Shown: positions 51,472-62,120, counted from the stretch's first letter. The stretch: 64,000 nucleotides of DNA from Pseudomaricurvus sp965656525 (GCA_965656525.1 CBFHKY010000017.1:8997-72996), one strand, 5' to 3'. Notes: generated by a model from the sequence alone, not told the origin. Numbers and translations: made by a program.

Positions 51472-53076
51472 TTAAAATCCAAAATCAAGATCGTACAGCT
51501 CACCCAGCTCTTCACCCAGCGCACTCACGTGTTCGGATTCGGACGCAACAAACTGATCCATAGAAGCGGTCGCGTTAACACGCATATGATCAGCGCGATA
51601 TTGGGCCGTTCTTACCAGTGCCCAAGGCCGGTAAAGCCCTAAGGTGAGTATCGTTAATAGCGTATTCACGAATACTAACTTGCCGTAAGACACCAAGGCA
51701 TAATTGGCTTCTAGCTGGAAGCCATCAATACTTGCATTGTTGTACACCAAATTATTCATTCTCACTTGGTAGTACACCAGCGGAAACAAATAAACGATAC
51801 CCATGATCAGGTAAGTACTAATCAATATAGGAACCATAGCCCCCGCCCATAGCTCTGGATTATCTTGAGCACTACTCAACATGCCCATCGACACACCAAA
51901 AAGAGCCATAACCAGCACCAGTAAACCAATGGCTAAGGCAAAAGCGATCACAGAAAAGAAAACCAATTTGCCCCATAAGCGATAAAAATCGTGTGATGTC
52001 ACGTCCAGTTCAAAGCAACTGGTGCCGTACAAGGAATTATCGATGAAGAAGCGCTTTTGTTGGTACAAGAAAAAGGGCACACCCACACCAAAAACGATCA
52101 AGATAGGCAGCAGCATTAACCAAAACCATGATGTTGCAGCCACTACCCCACCACCAACCGCAAAGGTTAAACCAAATAAAATGGGTATACCGGCAAAAAT
52201 CAGTGCTGACTCTTTAAATGTGCCTTCAAAGTTAAAGCGCACGCTTCGGTAGGCGCTGTTACGAGCATTAAACATCAATGATCGCTGTACAAAAAAGGGA
52301 GACGCCAAGAGCACAATCCCCAATGCCATCAACGACACCCACCAAATAGGCACGTTACTCATTAAGGAATACCCAATAAACAATGCCACCGCGATCACTC
52401 GCCCCTTAAGAATGGCAATGGGGCTGGCTAGGTAAGAAAATGTGGAACCATCCAGTTCGGTGTTTCCGTAAAAATATTGCTTGTTACGGACCTTAGCCCA
52501 CGCCGAATAAATGCCGAGTGTCACCACTGACAAAAGAATATTAACAATCCAGATGCGAAAATATTCGCTGCCACTGCCATGAAAAAGAAATGGCAGTGTG
52601 CGCTCAGACTCTTCTGATCGATGACTGGCCGGCGGAACTGTTGGTCTTGCTGGCGAAACAGTGTCCTGCTTAGCCATCGACACTTCTTGGGGTGAAACTT
52701 GCGGGGCAATGGCTTGAACGCCAGCTGTCGCGGTCTGAGTAACATCCACCTCAGAACTCTTATCGGAAGACGTGACAGAAGGGATAGGAGATACGGTTTC
52801 AATAACCCCTAGCGCGCCAAGCTGTTCTAATTGACGCTGATAATGACGAGCGGCGACCTCATCAAGGTTGGATTTGAGTGTGATTTTACTGGCCAAAAAG
52901 ATCTGTTCGACCCTTTCCGGGCTCAATTTAAAAGCTTTAGTGAAGTTCTGTTTCACACGCTCGGGGGAAGCACCAGACAATACCTCACCATAAAAGACAA
53001 CTTTATAGCGTACTTTTTTTCTAGCTTCCGTTTTTTCCGGCTGCTCACCCTTCGATGACATCATCATATGATCCAT
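51472..53076 (-). CDS. DUF898 (YjgN-family) membrane protein
   Basis: A 534-residue protein. The N-terminal ~80 residues (VRYKVVFYGEVLSGASPERV KQNF) form a small domain seen in front of several membrane families; then a low-complexity linker, then about 8 membrane helices with the DUF898 signature FHGSGSEYFRIWIVNILLS and TLGIYSAWAKVRNKQYFYGNT, repeated in altered form later (TLGLYRPWALVRTAQYRAD). Function is unknown. The Shine-Dalgarno GAGGAA is very near the first ATG; the true start may be a downstream ATG among MDHMMM. It is followed by the M48 gene. Confidence 0.87.
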   Translation of the reverse strand: MDHMMMSSKGEQPEKTEARKKVRYKVVFYGEVLSGASPERVKQNFTKAFKLSPERVEQIFLASKITLKSNLDEVAARHYQRQLEQLGALGVIETVSPIPSVTSSDKSSEVDVTQTATAGVQAIAPQVSPQEVSMAKQDTVSPARPTVPPASHRSEESERTLPFLFHGSGSEYFRIWIVNILLSVVTLGIYSAWAKVRNKQYFYGNTELDGSTFSYLASPIAILKGRVIAVALFIGYSLMSNVPIWWVSLMALGIVLLASPFFVQRSLMFNARNSAYRSVRFNFEGTFKESALIFAGIPILFGLTFAVGGGVVAATSWFWLMLLPILIVFGVGVPFFLYQQKRFFIDNSLYGTSCFELDVTSHDFYRLWGKLVFFSVIAFALAIGLLVLVMALFGVSMGMLSSAQDNPELWAGAMVPILISTYLIMGIVYLFPLVYYQVRMNNLVYNNASIDGFQLEANYALVSYGKLVFVNTLLTILTLGLYRPWALVRTAQYRADHMRVNATASMDQFVASESEHVSALGEELGELYDLDFGF

Positions 53077-53319
53077 TTCCTCTGCAGTGCATTCCTTTGA
53101 TTAACCCTTGGCGAAGGGCAACCGGACAAGCATACCGCAGCTTTACCTTAAGACCAAAGCCCAGACACAGAAAACGAACTCATGACTTCCTTATGTGGAT
53201 ACCAAGTGTGCAAAAAATCATGCACACGGGGCGACTCAATGGCAACATGAATACACGGGCCGGTGAGCCTAGTCGTACTCACCCTTCCCGCGCTAGTACC
53301 AAACGAATCTTACTTCTGT

Positions 53320-55161
53320 TCAATGAGCAGCAGCTGCCATATACGCTCGCCAACCGCCAAACCGAGTGATATCTTCAGCGTCTTCCACACCGTAAGGCTC
53401 ACAGATAAACCCCGTTACCATCGTCCCGCTCGATGTTTTTACTTTGCCGATACCCAGCGGTGCCGGAATACCCGCTACAAAACTGCCAAATTGATCCGCC
53501 GGTACCGACCAGACTTCCACTTCCAACGCCGCGCCGTGTGCCTCATCCATCACTAAACCGGGGCGATAAGGCGGCCCTCCGGCCAATGCATACATGCGAT
53601 AGATCGGCGCGGTTGTGGTTTTTTCCTTCAATACCGCCCCGCGTTCAGTAAGCTGCCAGTTCAAAGCCAACCCCTCTAAATGCGCACCACACACCAACAC
53701 ATCAATCGTCATCAGTGGCTGAGTAATGGCAACATCAGCGAAAGAGGACGCAAAACTAGACGCGCCCAATGGCAGAGAGAATTGTTTTTGGATACGACGT
53801 GCAATCGACAGTAACTGACGATCGGTAAACTTATCCCCCACCACCGACACCCCAAATGGCATCTTATTACTGGCAATTTGAGTCGGCACAGCCACGGCCG
53901 CATAATCCAGAAGGTTCATAAAGTTGGTGTAATAACCCAGCTGGCTGTTATGCAGGATCGGTTCGGCCAGCATCTCTTGAATGGTAAACGTACGTCCTGC
54001 CGTTGGCGTCAGCAGGCAATCCACCTGTGCCAATTGATCATCACAACGGGTTTTCAATGCTTTTAGGCGATACTGAGCCTTGAACAATTCACTGGCCATG
54101 GCTTTGCCGCCGGGCTCAATGATTTCGCGCACCACGGGAAACATCAGTTCTGGCGTGTCATCAATAAAAGGCTGCGTGGCGATATAGCGCTCGGTCACCC
54201 ACGGCCCCTCATACAACAGTTTGGCGGCTTCATCAAATGGGGCGTAGTCCACTTCGACAAACTCAAAACCCTCTCCCGCTAAGGAATTTAGCGTACTTTG
54301 GTAAGCTTGAGCATAGGCCTCATCACCAAAGAACTCTAACTGTGAAGGTGGAATCACACCCACTTTCAAAGGCTCCGCTCTTTCACCATAATGACGGCTC
54401 CGGTTTTGAAACGGATTATGACGGCTATAAGCATCGCTGGCATCAAAACCTTCGGCAGCCGTCAGTACAGCATTGGCATCATCGGTGTTCAGCGCAAAAA
54501 TAGTGATGCAATCTAAACTGCGACACGCCGGCAACATACCGGTGGCCGACAATAAACCAATGGAGGGCTTCACCCCCACCAAGTTATTAAAACACGCGGG
54601 AATTCGCCCCGAACCAGCGGTATCCGTACCCAGGCTGAAGCTGGCCAAGCCCAGTGCTACCGCAACCGATGACCCCGAGCTAGAACCACCACTGATGTAT
54701 TCAGGGTTAAAAGAGTTTTTACACGCCCCCCAAGGCGAACGGGTACCATTAATACCCGTAGCAAACTGATCCAGATTGGTTTTGCCTACAGGAACCGCCC
54801 CTGCAGCCAACAAGTTCTGCACCACGGTCGCAGATGTTTCAGGAGTAAAAGCAAATTCTACACAGGCTGCTGTCGTGGGTATCCCTGCTAGGTCAATATT
54901 GTCTTTAATTGCAAACGGGATACCCCACAAAGGGTGATCATTGATGTCTTTGTCTTTTAAAGCCGCGAGATAAGGCGATTGTTCAGCCTCCGACAACAGG
55001 TGTATCCAAATATTATAATCACTACAACTGATCGCTTTTTCGCGAATGTCAGAAAATAAAGTTTCAGGGGTGAGGCTGCCGTCTTGATAGGCCGCACGCA
55101 AAGTGGCAATGGATACATTTTTATCAACGCTAATGTTTTGAGTTATCGAGTGGGTCATCAT
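53320..55161 (-). CDS. atzF: Allophanate hydrolase
   Basis: A 613-residue enzyme that splits allophanate to ammonia and CO2. The N-terminal amidase domain has the Ser-cisSer-Lys triad region (GIPFAIKDNID with the Lys; SGGSSSGSSVAVALG with both serines; the nucleophile region TDTAGSGRIPA). The C-terminal ~150 residues are the AtzF-specific domain. It is the last gene of the guanidine operon, 61 bases after the carboxylase; AGGATGGA precedes the ATG pair. About 240 bases to the next gene show nothing else. Confidence 0.94.
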   Translation of the reverse strand: MMTHSITQNISVDKNVSIATLRAAYQDGSLTPETLFSDIREKAISCSDYNIWIHLLSEAEQSPYLAALKDKDINDHPLWGIPFAIKDNIDLAGIPTTAACVEFAFTPETSATVVQNLLAAGAVPVGKTNLDQFATGINGTRSPWGACKNSFNPEYISGGSSSGSSVAVALGLASFSLGTDTAGSGRIPACFNNLVGVKPSIGLLSATGMLPACRSLDCITIFALNTDDANAVLTAAEGFDASDAYSRHNPFQNRSRHYGERAEPLKVGVIPPSQLEFFGDEAYAQAYQSTLNSLAGEGFEFVEVDYAPFDEAAKLLYEGPWVTERYIATQPFIDDTPELMFPVVREIIEPGGKAMASELFKAQYRLKALKTRCDDQLAQVDCLLTPTAGRTFTIQEMLAEPILHNSQLGYYTNFMNLLDYAAVAVPTQIASNKMPFGVSVVGDKFTDRQLLSIARRIQKQFSLPLGASSFASSFADVAITQPLMTIDVLVCGAHLEGLALNWQLTERGAVLKEKTTTAPIYRMYALAGGPPYRPGLVMDEAHGAALEVEVWSVPADQFGSFVAGIPAPLGIGKVKTSSGTMVTGFICEPYGVEDAEDITRFGGWRAYMAAAAH

Positions 55162-55222
55162 TCCATCCTACAATTCTTTAATCGGTTTGATTTCTATCGG
55201 TGTAGAAAAACAGTAAAGGCGA

Positions 55223-58200
55223 CTATTGATCTGGCTGAGCAATCACGACTAGGGCTTGCCCCGCGTGCACACGCTGCCCATCAGCCAGCAACACATGTGT
55301 GACCGTGCCCGAGGTGGTTGCTTGCAGAGGGATTTCCATTTTCATGGATTCCAATACCATCAATACCTCACCCGCTTTCACTTGGTCGCCAACACTGACG
55401 TTGGTCTGCCACACACTGCCGGATACAGAGCTGTCCATCACCGCGCTGTCCTCGGGCCAGTCCACTTCTGTACTAACGGTAACCTGCTCTTGCGCTTCAA
55501 AATTAAATTGCCCTGTGGCGTGCCACTGTGCCAGCTCTTCCTCGAAAGCGTGGTGACGAGACTGACGAAACGACTCGATGCCCTCTTCGTGCTGTTGCAG
55601 GTAGGCTTGATATTCTGAAAGGCTGAAACTGCTGTCTTCAATGCGCAGCGGGTATTGACCCAAAGGAAATTGTTGCCGGATATCGGCCAACTCTTGATGG
55701 CTGACTTCATAAAAACGGATCTGATCAAAAAAGCGCAGTAACCAAGGCTGCTCAAACTCTTTTGTTTGACGATAACGGTTCCACATTTGCAGTGTGCGAC
55801 CCACAAACTGGTAACCACCTGGGCCTTCCATGCCGTACACGCAAAGATAAGAACCACCAATCCCCACGGAGTTCTCGGCTGTCCATGTGCGCGCTGGGTT
55901 GTATTTGGTGGTCACCAAACGGTGACGTGGGTCCACTGGTGTCGCAACCGGTGCGCCCAGATACACATCGCCCAAGCCCATCACCAAGTAAGACGCATCA
56001 AACACTATTTGCTTTACATCATCGATGCTGTCGAGCCCATTAATACGGCGAATAAACTCAAGATTACTGGGGCACCAAGGTGCATTTTTACGTACCGATT
56101 GCTCGTACTTTTCAGTAGCCAGGCGACACGCTTCGTCATCCCAAGACAACGGGATATGCACAATTCGCGAAGGCACTCGTAGCTCATCCAGTTGCGTAAT
56201 CAGGTAGCGCTCGCCTTGCTGTAGGTGCTCAATCAACCGATCACAAGACAATACCTGACTGTCGTAATGCACTTGCAACGATCGTATGCCTGGCGTCAAC
56301 TCGCGGATACCTGTTTGTGTATGTTGCTGCAGCCACTGCATTAACGCATGAGCACGAAAGCGCAATTCAATATCCAGTATTTGCTCGCCGTATTCCACCA
56401 ACAAAAAATGATCGCCCGCAGCACGATAAATGACATTCACTCCAAATTCGGCTTGCGTTAGATGAGAAACAATTGGTGATATTAATGGTGCGCTCTGATA
56501 GCTTGACGCTTGCATCTGTAACTGCGTCACACGATGAATTTGATCCGCTTCCAGTTGCACGGCATCGTTCATTAACACGGGTACAAAACGAAGAGTATCG
56601 CCGGCTCGCAACTGACCGAGTTTCCATAGGTCGGCCTGAATGACCGTTGCTGGACACACAAAACCACCTAATGAGGGGCCATCTGGGCCAAGAATCACGG
56701 GCATGTCGCCAGTGAAATCCACAGTACCAAATGCATACGCATTGTCGTGAATGTTAGAAGGGTGTAGGCCTGCTTCGCCACCGTCTTTGCGAGCCCATTC
56801 TGGTTTCGGGCCAATCAAACGCACACCTGTGCGACTGGAGTTGTAATGCACCTCCCACGCGTGCTCAAAAAATATTGCCATATCGCTGTTAGTGAAAAAA
56901 TCTGGCGCACCATGAGGCCCGTAGATCACTCGCAGCTCCCAGTGATTTTGGATACTTGGTAACAACTCCTGAGCCAATGTTTGCGCTTCAACGGGGCTGG
57001 CAGAATCGTTCAGATGCAACACATCACCGGTGCGTAGGGCTCGGCCATTGTGACCCCCAAACTGGCCTAAGGTGAATGTGGAGCGCGACCCTAAATACGC
57101 TGGGCATTGGACCCCACCGCGTACACAAAGATACGTTCTGGCACCTTGATCTTTAATACGGCCTAATGTCAGTGTTTGACCAGCTTTAATGTCAATCACC
57201 GTCCATGATTCAACAGGGACATCATCCACACTGGCATCTATGGCGGCACCGGCAATCACCACTTGCGATGCGGTACTGAACAGTAATGTGGGCCCTTGCA
57301 TGGTGATTTCTAAACCCGCGGCGCTTTCTTCGTTCATCAATAAGCGATTGGCTAAGCGGAAAGAATAACTATCGAACGGGCCTGACGGCGGTACCCCTAC
57401 ACTCCAATAACCAACACGAGAAGGAAAATCTTGAACGGTGGTTTGTGTTCCGCCTTGCAGCACATCCATACGTGCTGGGGCAAAGGCAAAATCATTCAGG
57501 TAGCGGGTTGTCACCTGTCCTGCGATCAACGTCGTATCACAAATCAACGCTCTTAAATACGCAAGGTTGGTTTCAGTACCATAAAGCTGAGTTTCATTCA
57601 GTACACGCTGTAATTTTGCCAAGGCTTGTGTGCGATCGGCGTCGTGCACGATCACCTTGGCGAGCATGGGATCAAAATAGGGTGGAACCTCAATCCCCGA
57701 CTCAATCCAGCGATCGATTCGCACACCGATGTTTTCAGACTGCGAAGTTTCGGGAAAACACACATGGCTGAGTAAGCCCGGACAAGGCTGGAAATCTCGA
57801 TAGGGGTCTTCCGCATAGATGCGCACTTGCAGTGCATGCCCCTGTGGTTTTAATTGCGCTCTTTTTTCATCTAGGGCGATACATTCACCAGCCGCCAAAC
57901 GCACCATCCACTCGACAAGATCGACGTCGTACACCATTTCGGTAACGCCGTGCTCAACTTGCAAACGGGTATTCACTTCTAAGAAATAAAAGTCGCTGGT
58001 ATCGGCATCTACAATAAATTCTACGGTGCCAGCATTGCGATAGTTAACACTAGCCAACAACGCTTCTGCTGTTGTATGCAGTTGCTGACGTACGTTATCG
58101 GTTAAATTAGGTGCAGGGCATTCTTCAACCACTTTTTGGTTGCGTCTCTGACTGGAACAGTCTCGCTCGCCAATGGCAAGGGCACCACCAGTGCCGTTAC

Positions 58201-58840
58201 CAAACACTTGCACTTCGATATGTCGCGCACGAGCAATAAACTTTTCAATAAACACCCCGTCGTCCGCAAAGTTATTCGCTCCCAGACGTTTGACCGAATC
58301 AAAAGCACCTTCCAGCTCTGCTTGCGTGTGGCATAACTGCATACCAATGCCGCCACCGCCAGCTGTACTTTTTAACATCACGGGGTAGCCAATTGATGAG
58401 GCCGCCAAAACGGCCGCATTCAAATCAGTGAGCAGGTCAGTACCGGGTGACAGTGGCACTCCCGCATTTTGCGCTAATTCGCGCGCTTTGTGCTTTAAAC
58501 CAAATACCTGCATCTGCTCAGCAGTTGGGCCAATGAACGCGATCCCCTGAGCTTCACAACGTTTTACAAATGCTGAATTTTCACTCAAAAATCCATAGCC
58601 CGGATGAATCGCTTGCGCCCCTGACTGCTTGGCAATGGCCAGTATTTTATCCACATCCAAATAAGTTAGTGCCGCCGACCCCTCCCCTAGACTGTAGGCT
58701 TCATCGGCGTGTCGAACGTGTAAACTCTCTGCATCGCTTGACGCATACACCGCGACAGTGCCGACACCCATTGAGTGAAGCGTACGAATGATTCGTGTGG
58801 CAATAGCACCACGGTTGGCAATCAAAACTTTGCTAAACAT
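55223..58840 (-). CDS. Biotin-dependent guanidine carboxylase (urea carboxylase family)
   Basis: A 1205-residue multidomain carboxylase: biotin carboxylase (1-450, with MLKSTAGGGGIGMQ and EVNTRLQVEHGVTE), then the KipA/KipI-like carboxyltransferase domains (about 465-1010, with GVPPSGPFDSYSFRLANRLL) and a biotinyl domain with VLESMKME near 1160. Urea carboxylases and guanidine carboxylases share this plan. Riboswitch-linked members with adjacent DUF1989 genes are known to prefer guanidine, so guanidine is the likely substrate; a single Asp/Asn position in the carboxyltransferase reportedly discriminates but I could not align it by eye. The start at 58840 has AGG upstream. Confidence 0.93.
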   Translation of the reverse strand: MFSKVLIANRGAIATRIIRTLHSMGVGTVAVYASSDAESLHVRHADEAYSLGEGSAALTYLDVDKILAIAKQSGAQAIHPGYGFLSENSAFVKRCEAQGIAFIGPTAEQMQVFGLKHKARELAQNAGVPLSPGTDLLTDLNAAVLAASSIGYPVMLKSTAGGGGIGMQLCHTQAELEGAFDSVKRLGANNFADDGVFIEKFIARARHIEVQVFGNGTGGALAIGERDCSSQRRNQKVVEECPAPNLTDNVRQQLHTTAEALLASVNYRNAGTVEFIVDADTSDFYFLEVNTRLQVEHGVTEMVYDVDLVEWMVRLAAGECIALDEKRAQLKPQGHALQVRIYAEDPYRDFQPCPGLLSHVCFPETSQSENIGVRIDRWIESGIEVPPYFDPMLAKVIVHDADRTQALAKLQRVLNETQLYGTETNLAYLRALICDTTLIAGQVTTRYLNDFAFAPARMDVLQGGTQTTVQDFPSRVGYWSVGVPPSGPFDSYSFRLANRLLMNEESAAGLEITMQGPTLLFSTASQVVIAGAAIDASVDDVPVESWTVIDIKAGQTLTLGRIKDQGARTYLCVRGGVQCPAYLGSRSTFTLGQFGGHNGRALRTGDVLHLNDSASPVEAQTLAQELLPSIQNHWELRVIYGPHGAPDFFTNSDMAIFFEHAWEVHYNSSRTGVRLIGPKPEWARKDGGEAGLHPSNIHDNAYAFGTVDFTGDMPVILGPDGPSLGGFVCPATVIQADLWKLGQLRAGDTLRFVPVLMNDAVQLEADQIHRVTQLQMQASSYQSAPLISPIVSHLTQAEFGVNVIYRAAGDHFLLVEYGEQILDIELRFRAHALMQWLQQHTQTGIRELTPGIRSLQVHYDSQVLSCDRLIEHLQQGERYLITQLDELRVPSRIVHIPLSWDDEACRLATEKYEQSVRKNAPWCPSNLEFIRRINGLDSIDDVKQIVFDASYLVMGLGDVYLGAPVATPVDPRHRLVTTKYNPARTWTAENSVGIGGSYLCVYGMEGPGGYQFVGRTLQMWNRYRQTKEFEQPWLLRFFDQIRFYEVSHQELADIRQQFPLGQYPLRIEDSSFSLSEYQAYLQQHEEGIESFRQSRHHAFEEELAQWHATGQFNFEAQEQVTVSTEVDWPEDSAVMDSSVSGSVWQTNVSVGDQVKAGEVLMVLESMKMEIPLQATTSGTVTHVLLADGQRVHAGQALVVIAQPDQ

Positions 58841-58923
58841 GATCAACCTGAGCTGGGTCGTCCCAGTGTCTGTTGCAACGGTGGCCGTCCACCGAGGTGT
58901 GTGTAAAAAACGGTGTTACAACG

Positions 58924-59592
58924 TCAATCCCAGATGAAATATTCTACCGGTGTCGGGTTGTAACCATTACAAGGGTTGTTCAATTGTGGGCAGTTGGAAA
59001 TCAATACCACGACATCCATCATGGCCCTCAGCTCGACGTATTTTCCTGGGGCAGAAATGCCGTCGGCAAAGGTTAGCTCTCCTGCAGAGGTCACTGGAAC
59101 GTTCATAAAGAAATTAATATTGTGGGAAATATCACGTTTATGGATACCGTATTCCGGATGCTCAGCAATGGCCAGCATCCAACTATCGCGGCAAGCGTGC
59201 ATACAACGCTTTTCGAGGTCGTAACGCACAGTATTACTTTCCGTGGCACAGGCACCACCGAGTGTATCGTGTCGGCCGCAGGTATCCGCCACAATTTCCA
59301 ACATCACATTGTTGAGGTTTGACCGAAGCTTCGACCCCGTAGTGAGATAGACGTTACCTTGCTCTCGAATGGTATCCGTTGCGCTGTAACGCTCGGCAGG
59401 ATGCCCGGCTGCATAAAACAGTGTGTCTGCCGCTTGGTTTCCTTCCGTATCTAAAATACGAAAGGTCTGACCCGCATTAACAACGCCGATAAAATAGTCA
59501 CCCGCGTCTACCGTTCCGCGATTCACAGCGTTCACAGGGTCAAGTGCAGAAAACTGTAAGGCGCTTTGCTCTATCGTCTTATTTTGCAACAT
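58924..59592 (-). CDS. DUF1989 carboxyguanidine deiminase subunit (UAAP2-type)
   Basis: A 222-residue DUF1989 protein of the urea-carboxylase-associated type, ending in the family-typical PTPVEYFIWD. Conserved segments include GDYFIGVVNAGQTFRILDTEGNQAADTLFY and CGRHDTLGGAC; several conserved cysteines and histidines could bind metal. With the neighbouring DUF1989 protein it forms the carboxyguanidine deiminase CgdAB that yields allophanate; which is CgdA and which CgdB I leave open. GGGAG is 8 bases upstream of the ATG. It follows its partner by 3 bases. Confidence 0.88.
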   Translation of the reverse strand: MLQNKTIEQSALQFSALDPVNAVNRGTVDAGDYFIGVVNAGQTFRILDTEGNQAADTLFYAAGHPAERYSATDTIREQGNVYLTTGSKLRSNLNNVMLEIVADTCGRHDTLGGACATESNTVRYDLEKRCMHACRDSWMLAIAEHPEYGIHKRDISHNINFFMNVPVTSAGELTFADGISAPGKYVELRAMMDVVVLISNCPQLNNPCNGYNPTPVEYFIWD

Positions 59593-59595
59593 ACA

Positions 59596-60330
59596 TCAAG
59601 CTCCCAAACCTAAATGATACAGTGCGTTATTTTGAAAGCCGCGGCTGTTTTCAGGACGAAAGTTTTTACAGAAATCATCATCGCTTACAGAATGAGCCAC
59701 GCCCAGTTCCAGTTGAATGTCTTTTCTTGGGTAGTGTTCAGTTTGATCCAGTGGGTGTGGGCAAGTGTGCAACAACACCAAGGTGTCCATTTCAAACCGC
59801 AGCGTCACTTGACTGCCTGCAACAGCACTGGATGCATCAAGCTGCATATCACCACAATCATTAACGGCAACTTTACTGAACCAATTCATATTGGCCGCCA
59901 TATCGGCCGGCCCCAAACCGTACTTAACCAACTCAACTAAAAACGCATCATTGCCATTTTGATACCAGCGGTTGTGATCATTCTGGTAATCCCGTTTCCC
60001 CCAGCGCGCTTTAATATGACTGGCGTGAGAATTACCACAAACCGTTTCATGCCAACCAAATGTGTCGTCCACAATAGACGCAAAAATTCGCCCCATATCT
60101 GAATATAAACAGTTGCCCTTACTCAGCTTAAACGTATGCTGACATTTCAGAGTATCGGGGGCATTGTAGCGCTCCAATAAGTTTTCTGGGTTGTAAAACA
60201 ACATGCCTACGTTAGCACCGCCCGCTATATCTGTTAGGCGTAAAACAGTGCCTTTGCGAACTCTTAAAGACCAGTGTGCACCAGACGATACGGTGGTGGT
60301 GTAATCCATTGAATGGATTATGTCACTCAT
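59596..60330 (-). CDS. DUF1989 carboxyguanidine deiminase subunit (UAAP1-type)
   Basis: A 244-residue DUF1989 protein of the other urea-carboxylase-associated type. Conserved segments include GTVLRLTDIAGGANVGMLFY, LYSDMGRIFASIVDDTFGWHETVCG and LLHTCPHPLD. These partners convert carboxyguanidine to allophanate and ammonia. The start at 60330 is chosen because GGGAG lies 6 bases upstream; longer upstream frames overlap the ABC gene and are not supported. It follows the ATPase gene by 16 bases. Confidence 0.88.
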   Translation of the reverse strand: MSDIIHSMDYTTTVSSGAHWSLRVRKGTVLRLTDIAGGANVGMLFYNPENLLERYNAPDTLKCQHTFKLSKGNCLYSDMGRIFASIVDDTFGWHETVCGNSHASHIKARWGKRDYQNDHNRWYQNGNDAFLVELVKYGLGPADMAANMNWFSKVAVNDCGDMQLDASSAVAGSQVTLRFEMDTLVLLHTCPHPLDQTEHYPRKDIQLELGVAHSVSDDDFCKNFRPENSRGFQNNALYHLGLGA

Positions 60331-60346
60331 AATTAACTCCCATAAA

Positions 60347-61141
60347 TCACACTGCTGGCTCAACAATAGGCCGCAACGTGTCATCAATTTCTTTGTAAAT
60401 AGAATGATCGGTTTTGCCCACCGATAGATCGTAGGTAATCCCTGCGCCAAAGCGCTGAGGGGAATGTGGATCGTGTCGCAACTTATCAAAGACCCAAAGA
60501 CGAGTTCCAAGATAAAACCCTTCTTTCAAATCGTGCGTCACCATAAAAACCGTCAGGTTATGCTCTTTCCACAAGCTTAAAACTAACTCATGCATATCAG
60601 CCCGAATGCCAGGGTCTAGCGCACCAAAGGGTTCATCCAACAACAAAATTCGTGGTCGACCTAACAACGCCTGTGCGATCGCTAAACGCTGCTTCATGCC
60701 GCCAGAAAGTTCATGTGGGTATTTATGCAAGGCGTGGCTCAAACCCACTTGATCCAATATCGCTGTCGCCGCATCACGGGCTTCACGCCGCGCACGCCCA
60801 AACAAATACCCCGTGACACCTTTACGCTCAAAACCTTTAGTTGCCATCACGTTTTCAAGCACCGTCATATGCGGAAAAACAGAGTATTGCTGAAACACAA
60901 TGCCGCGATCTGGCCCTGGCTCATCTGGGATTGGTTTGCCATCCAAAAGAATTTCACCCTTACTTGGCGTTACCGTACCCAGCAGCATATTCAGAAACGT
61001 ACTTTTCCCGCAGCCAGATGTCCCCACTAGCGTTACGAATTCACCTTCGTTTACGGTGATGCTGAGGTTCTCCAACACCACGTTATCACCGTACTGCATC
61101 CAAACATTATTGACCTGTAACATAGGTGCCGATTCCGTCAT
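60347..61141 (-). CDS. ABC transporter ATP-binding protein (NitT/Tau type), guanidine operon
   Basis: A 265-residue ABC ATPase with GTSGCGKST, FQQYSVFPHMTVLENV, LSGGMKQRLAIA, LLLDEPFGALD and the H-loop VTHD. The sequence belongs to the NitT/taurine group. It starts at ATG 61141, overlapping the permease stop by one base (TGATG). An upstream in-frame start would overlap the permease gene and is not supported. It drives the importer together with the permease and binding protein upstream. Confidence 0.93.
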   Translation of the reverse strand: MTESAPMLQVNNVWMQYGDNVVLENLSITVNEGEFVTLVGTSGCGKSTFLNMLLGTVTPSKGEILLDGKPIPDEPGPDRGIVFQQYSVFPHMTVLENVMATKGFERKGVTGYLFGRARREARDAATAILDQVGLSHALHKYPHELSGGMKQRLAIAQALLGRPRILLLDEPFGALDPGIRADMHELVLSLWKEHNLTVFMVTHDLKEGFYLGTRLWVFDKLRHDPHSPQRFGAGITYDLSVGKTDHSIYKEIDDTLRPIVEPAV

Positions 61142-61959
61142 CACTTGTCCCCCTGTGCATACCAAGGAAACAGCCAACGATTCAGCTCGCGCAGCCCCCA
61201 ATCAATAAAAAAGGCCAGCAGTGTAATCCAAGCCACGTACGGTAAGATCACATCCATTGCCATGTAACGACGCACCAAAAAAATCCGGTACCCAAGACCA
61301 TCCGTAGCCGCCACGGCTTCAGCGGCAATCAAGAATAACCAGCCGGCACCCAGCGACAACCGAATCGCATCAAACAGTTTAGGCATGACCTGTGGCAGCA
61401 GGACGCGCAACATAATTTGCGACGTACTAGCGCCAAGTGTTTGTGCTTTTACCAGTTGCTCCATAGGCACTTCGCGAGTTCGAGCAAGAATATCGCGAGC
61501 AATAAAGGGCGCGATACCAATGGCAATCAGCGCCACTTTAGACACTTCGCCCAATCCAAAAACGATGAATAAAATGGGCAGTAAAGCTAGCGGCGGAATC
61601 AATGACACCACGGTTAACAGCGGTGAAAGCCAAGCAGAAAATAACGGCAAGCCGCCTGCTAGCATACCGATGATAAGGCCAAAAATGGCGGCGATACCGA
61701 CCCCCATAGCCAAGCGACTTAAGCTGCTGGCAGTGTCTTGCCAAAAAAGGTAGTCACCTGAACGCTTACTCGGCTCGAACGCCATTCGCGTAAAGCCATC
61801 ACTCAGCTGCGAAAAACTGGGGAGTAACTTATCATTCGGATTTTCTTTTAAACGCTCGTTGGAATTCACCGCGTATAAGATGATTAACAATACAAACGGC
61901 AGTAGCCCTAAAAACAGTTTCAACGATTTTTTCGGTGTTTGATTGATCAGCTTTTTCAT
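61141..61959 (-). CDS. ABC transporter permease (NitT/Tau type), guanidine operon
   Basis: A 272-residue inner-membrane permease with about six helices, the BPD_transp_1 core and an EAA-like loop KAQTLGASTSQIMLRVLLPQVMP. It belongs to the NitT/taurine type, not the branched-chain-like Urt urea transporters. The gap to the binding-protein gene upstream is 161 bases, and it shares one base with the ATPase gene. Confidence 0.92.
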   Translation of the reverse strand: MKKLINQTPKKSLKLFLGLLPFVLLIILYAVNSNERLKENPNDKLLPSFSQLSDGFTRMAFEPSKRSGDYLFWQDTASSLSRLAMGVGIAAIFGLIIGMLAGGLPLFSAWLSPLLTVVSLIPPLALLPILFIVFGLGEVSKVALIAIGIAPFIARDILARTREVPMEQLVKAQTLGASTSQIMLRVLLPQVMPKLFDAIRLSLGAGWLFLIAAEAVAATDGLGYRIFLVRRYMAMDVILPYVAWITLLAFFIDWGLRELNRWLFPWYAQGDK

Positions 61960-62120
61960 GTTTCTTCTTCATATCCGAGGATTGATTGAAACACTCTTGC
62001 CGCTACTGTGAGATCGAAGTATTGCAATGGTCGACAGTAGCCACTAAAGCGATGGCCTTGCTCTGTAAATGGATAAGCTGGGAGCCATGTTCGCGCCCCC
62101 AGACTTATCACGATGGAATC

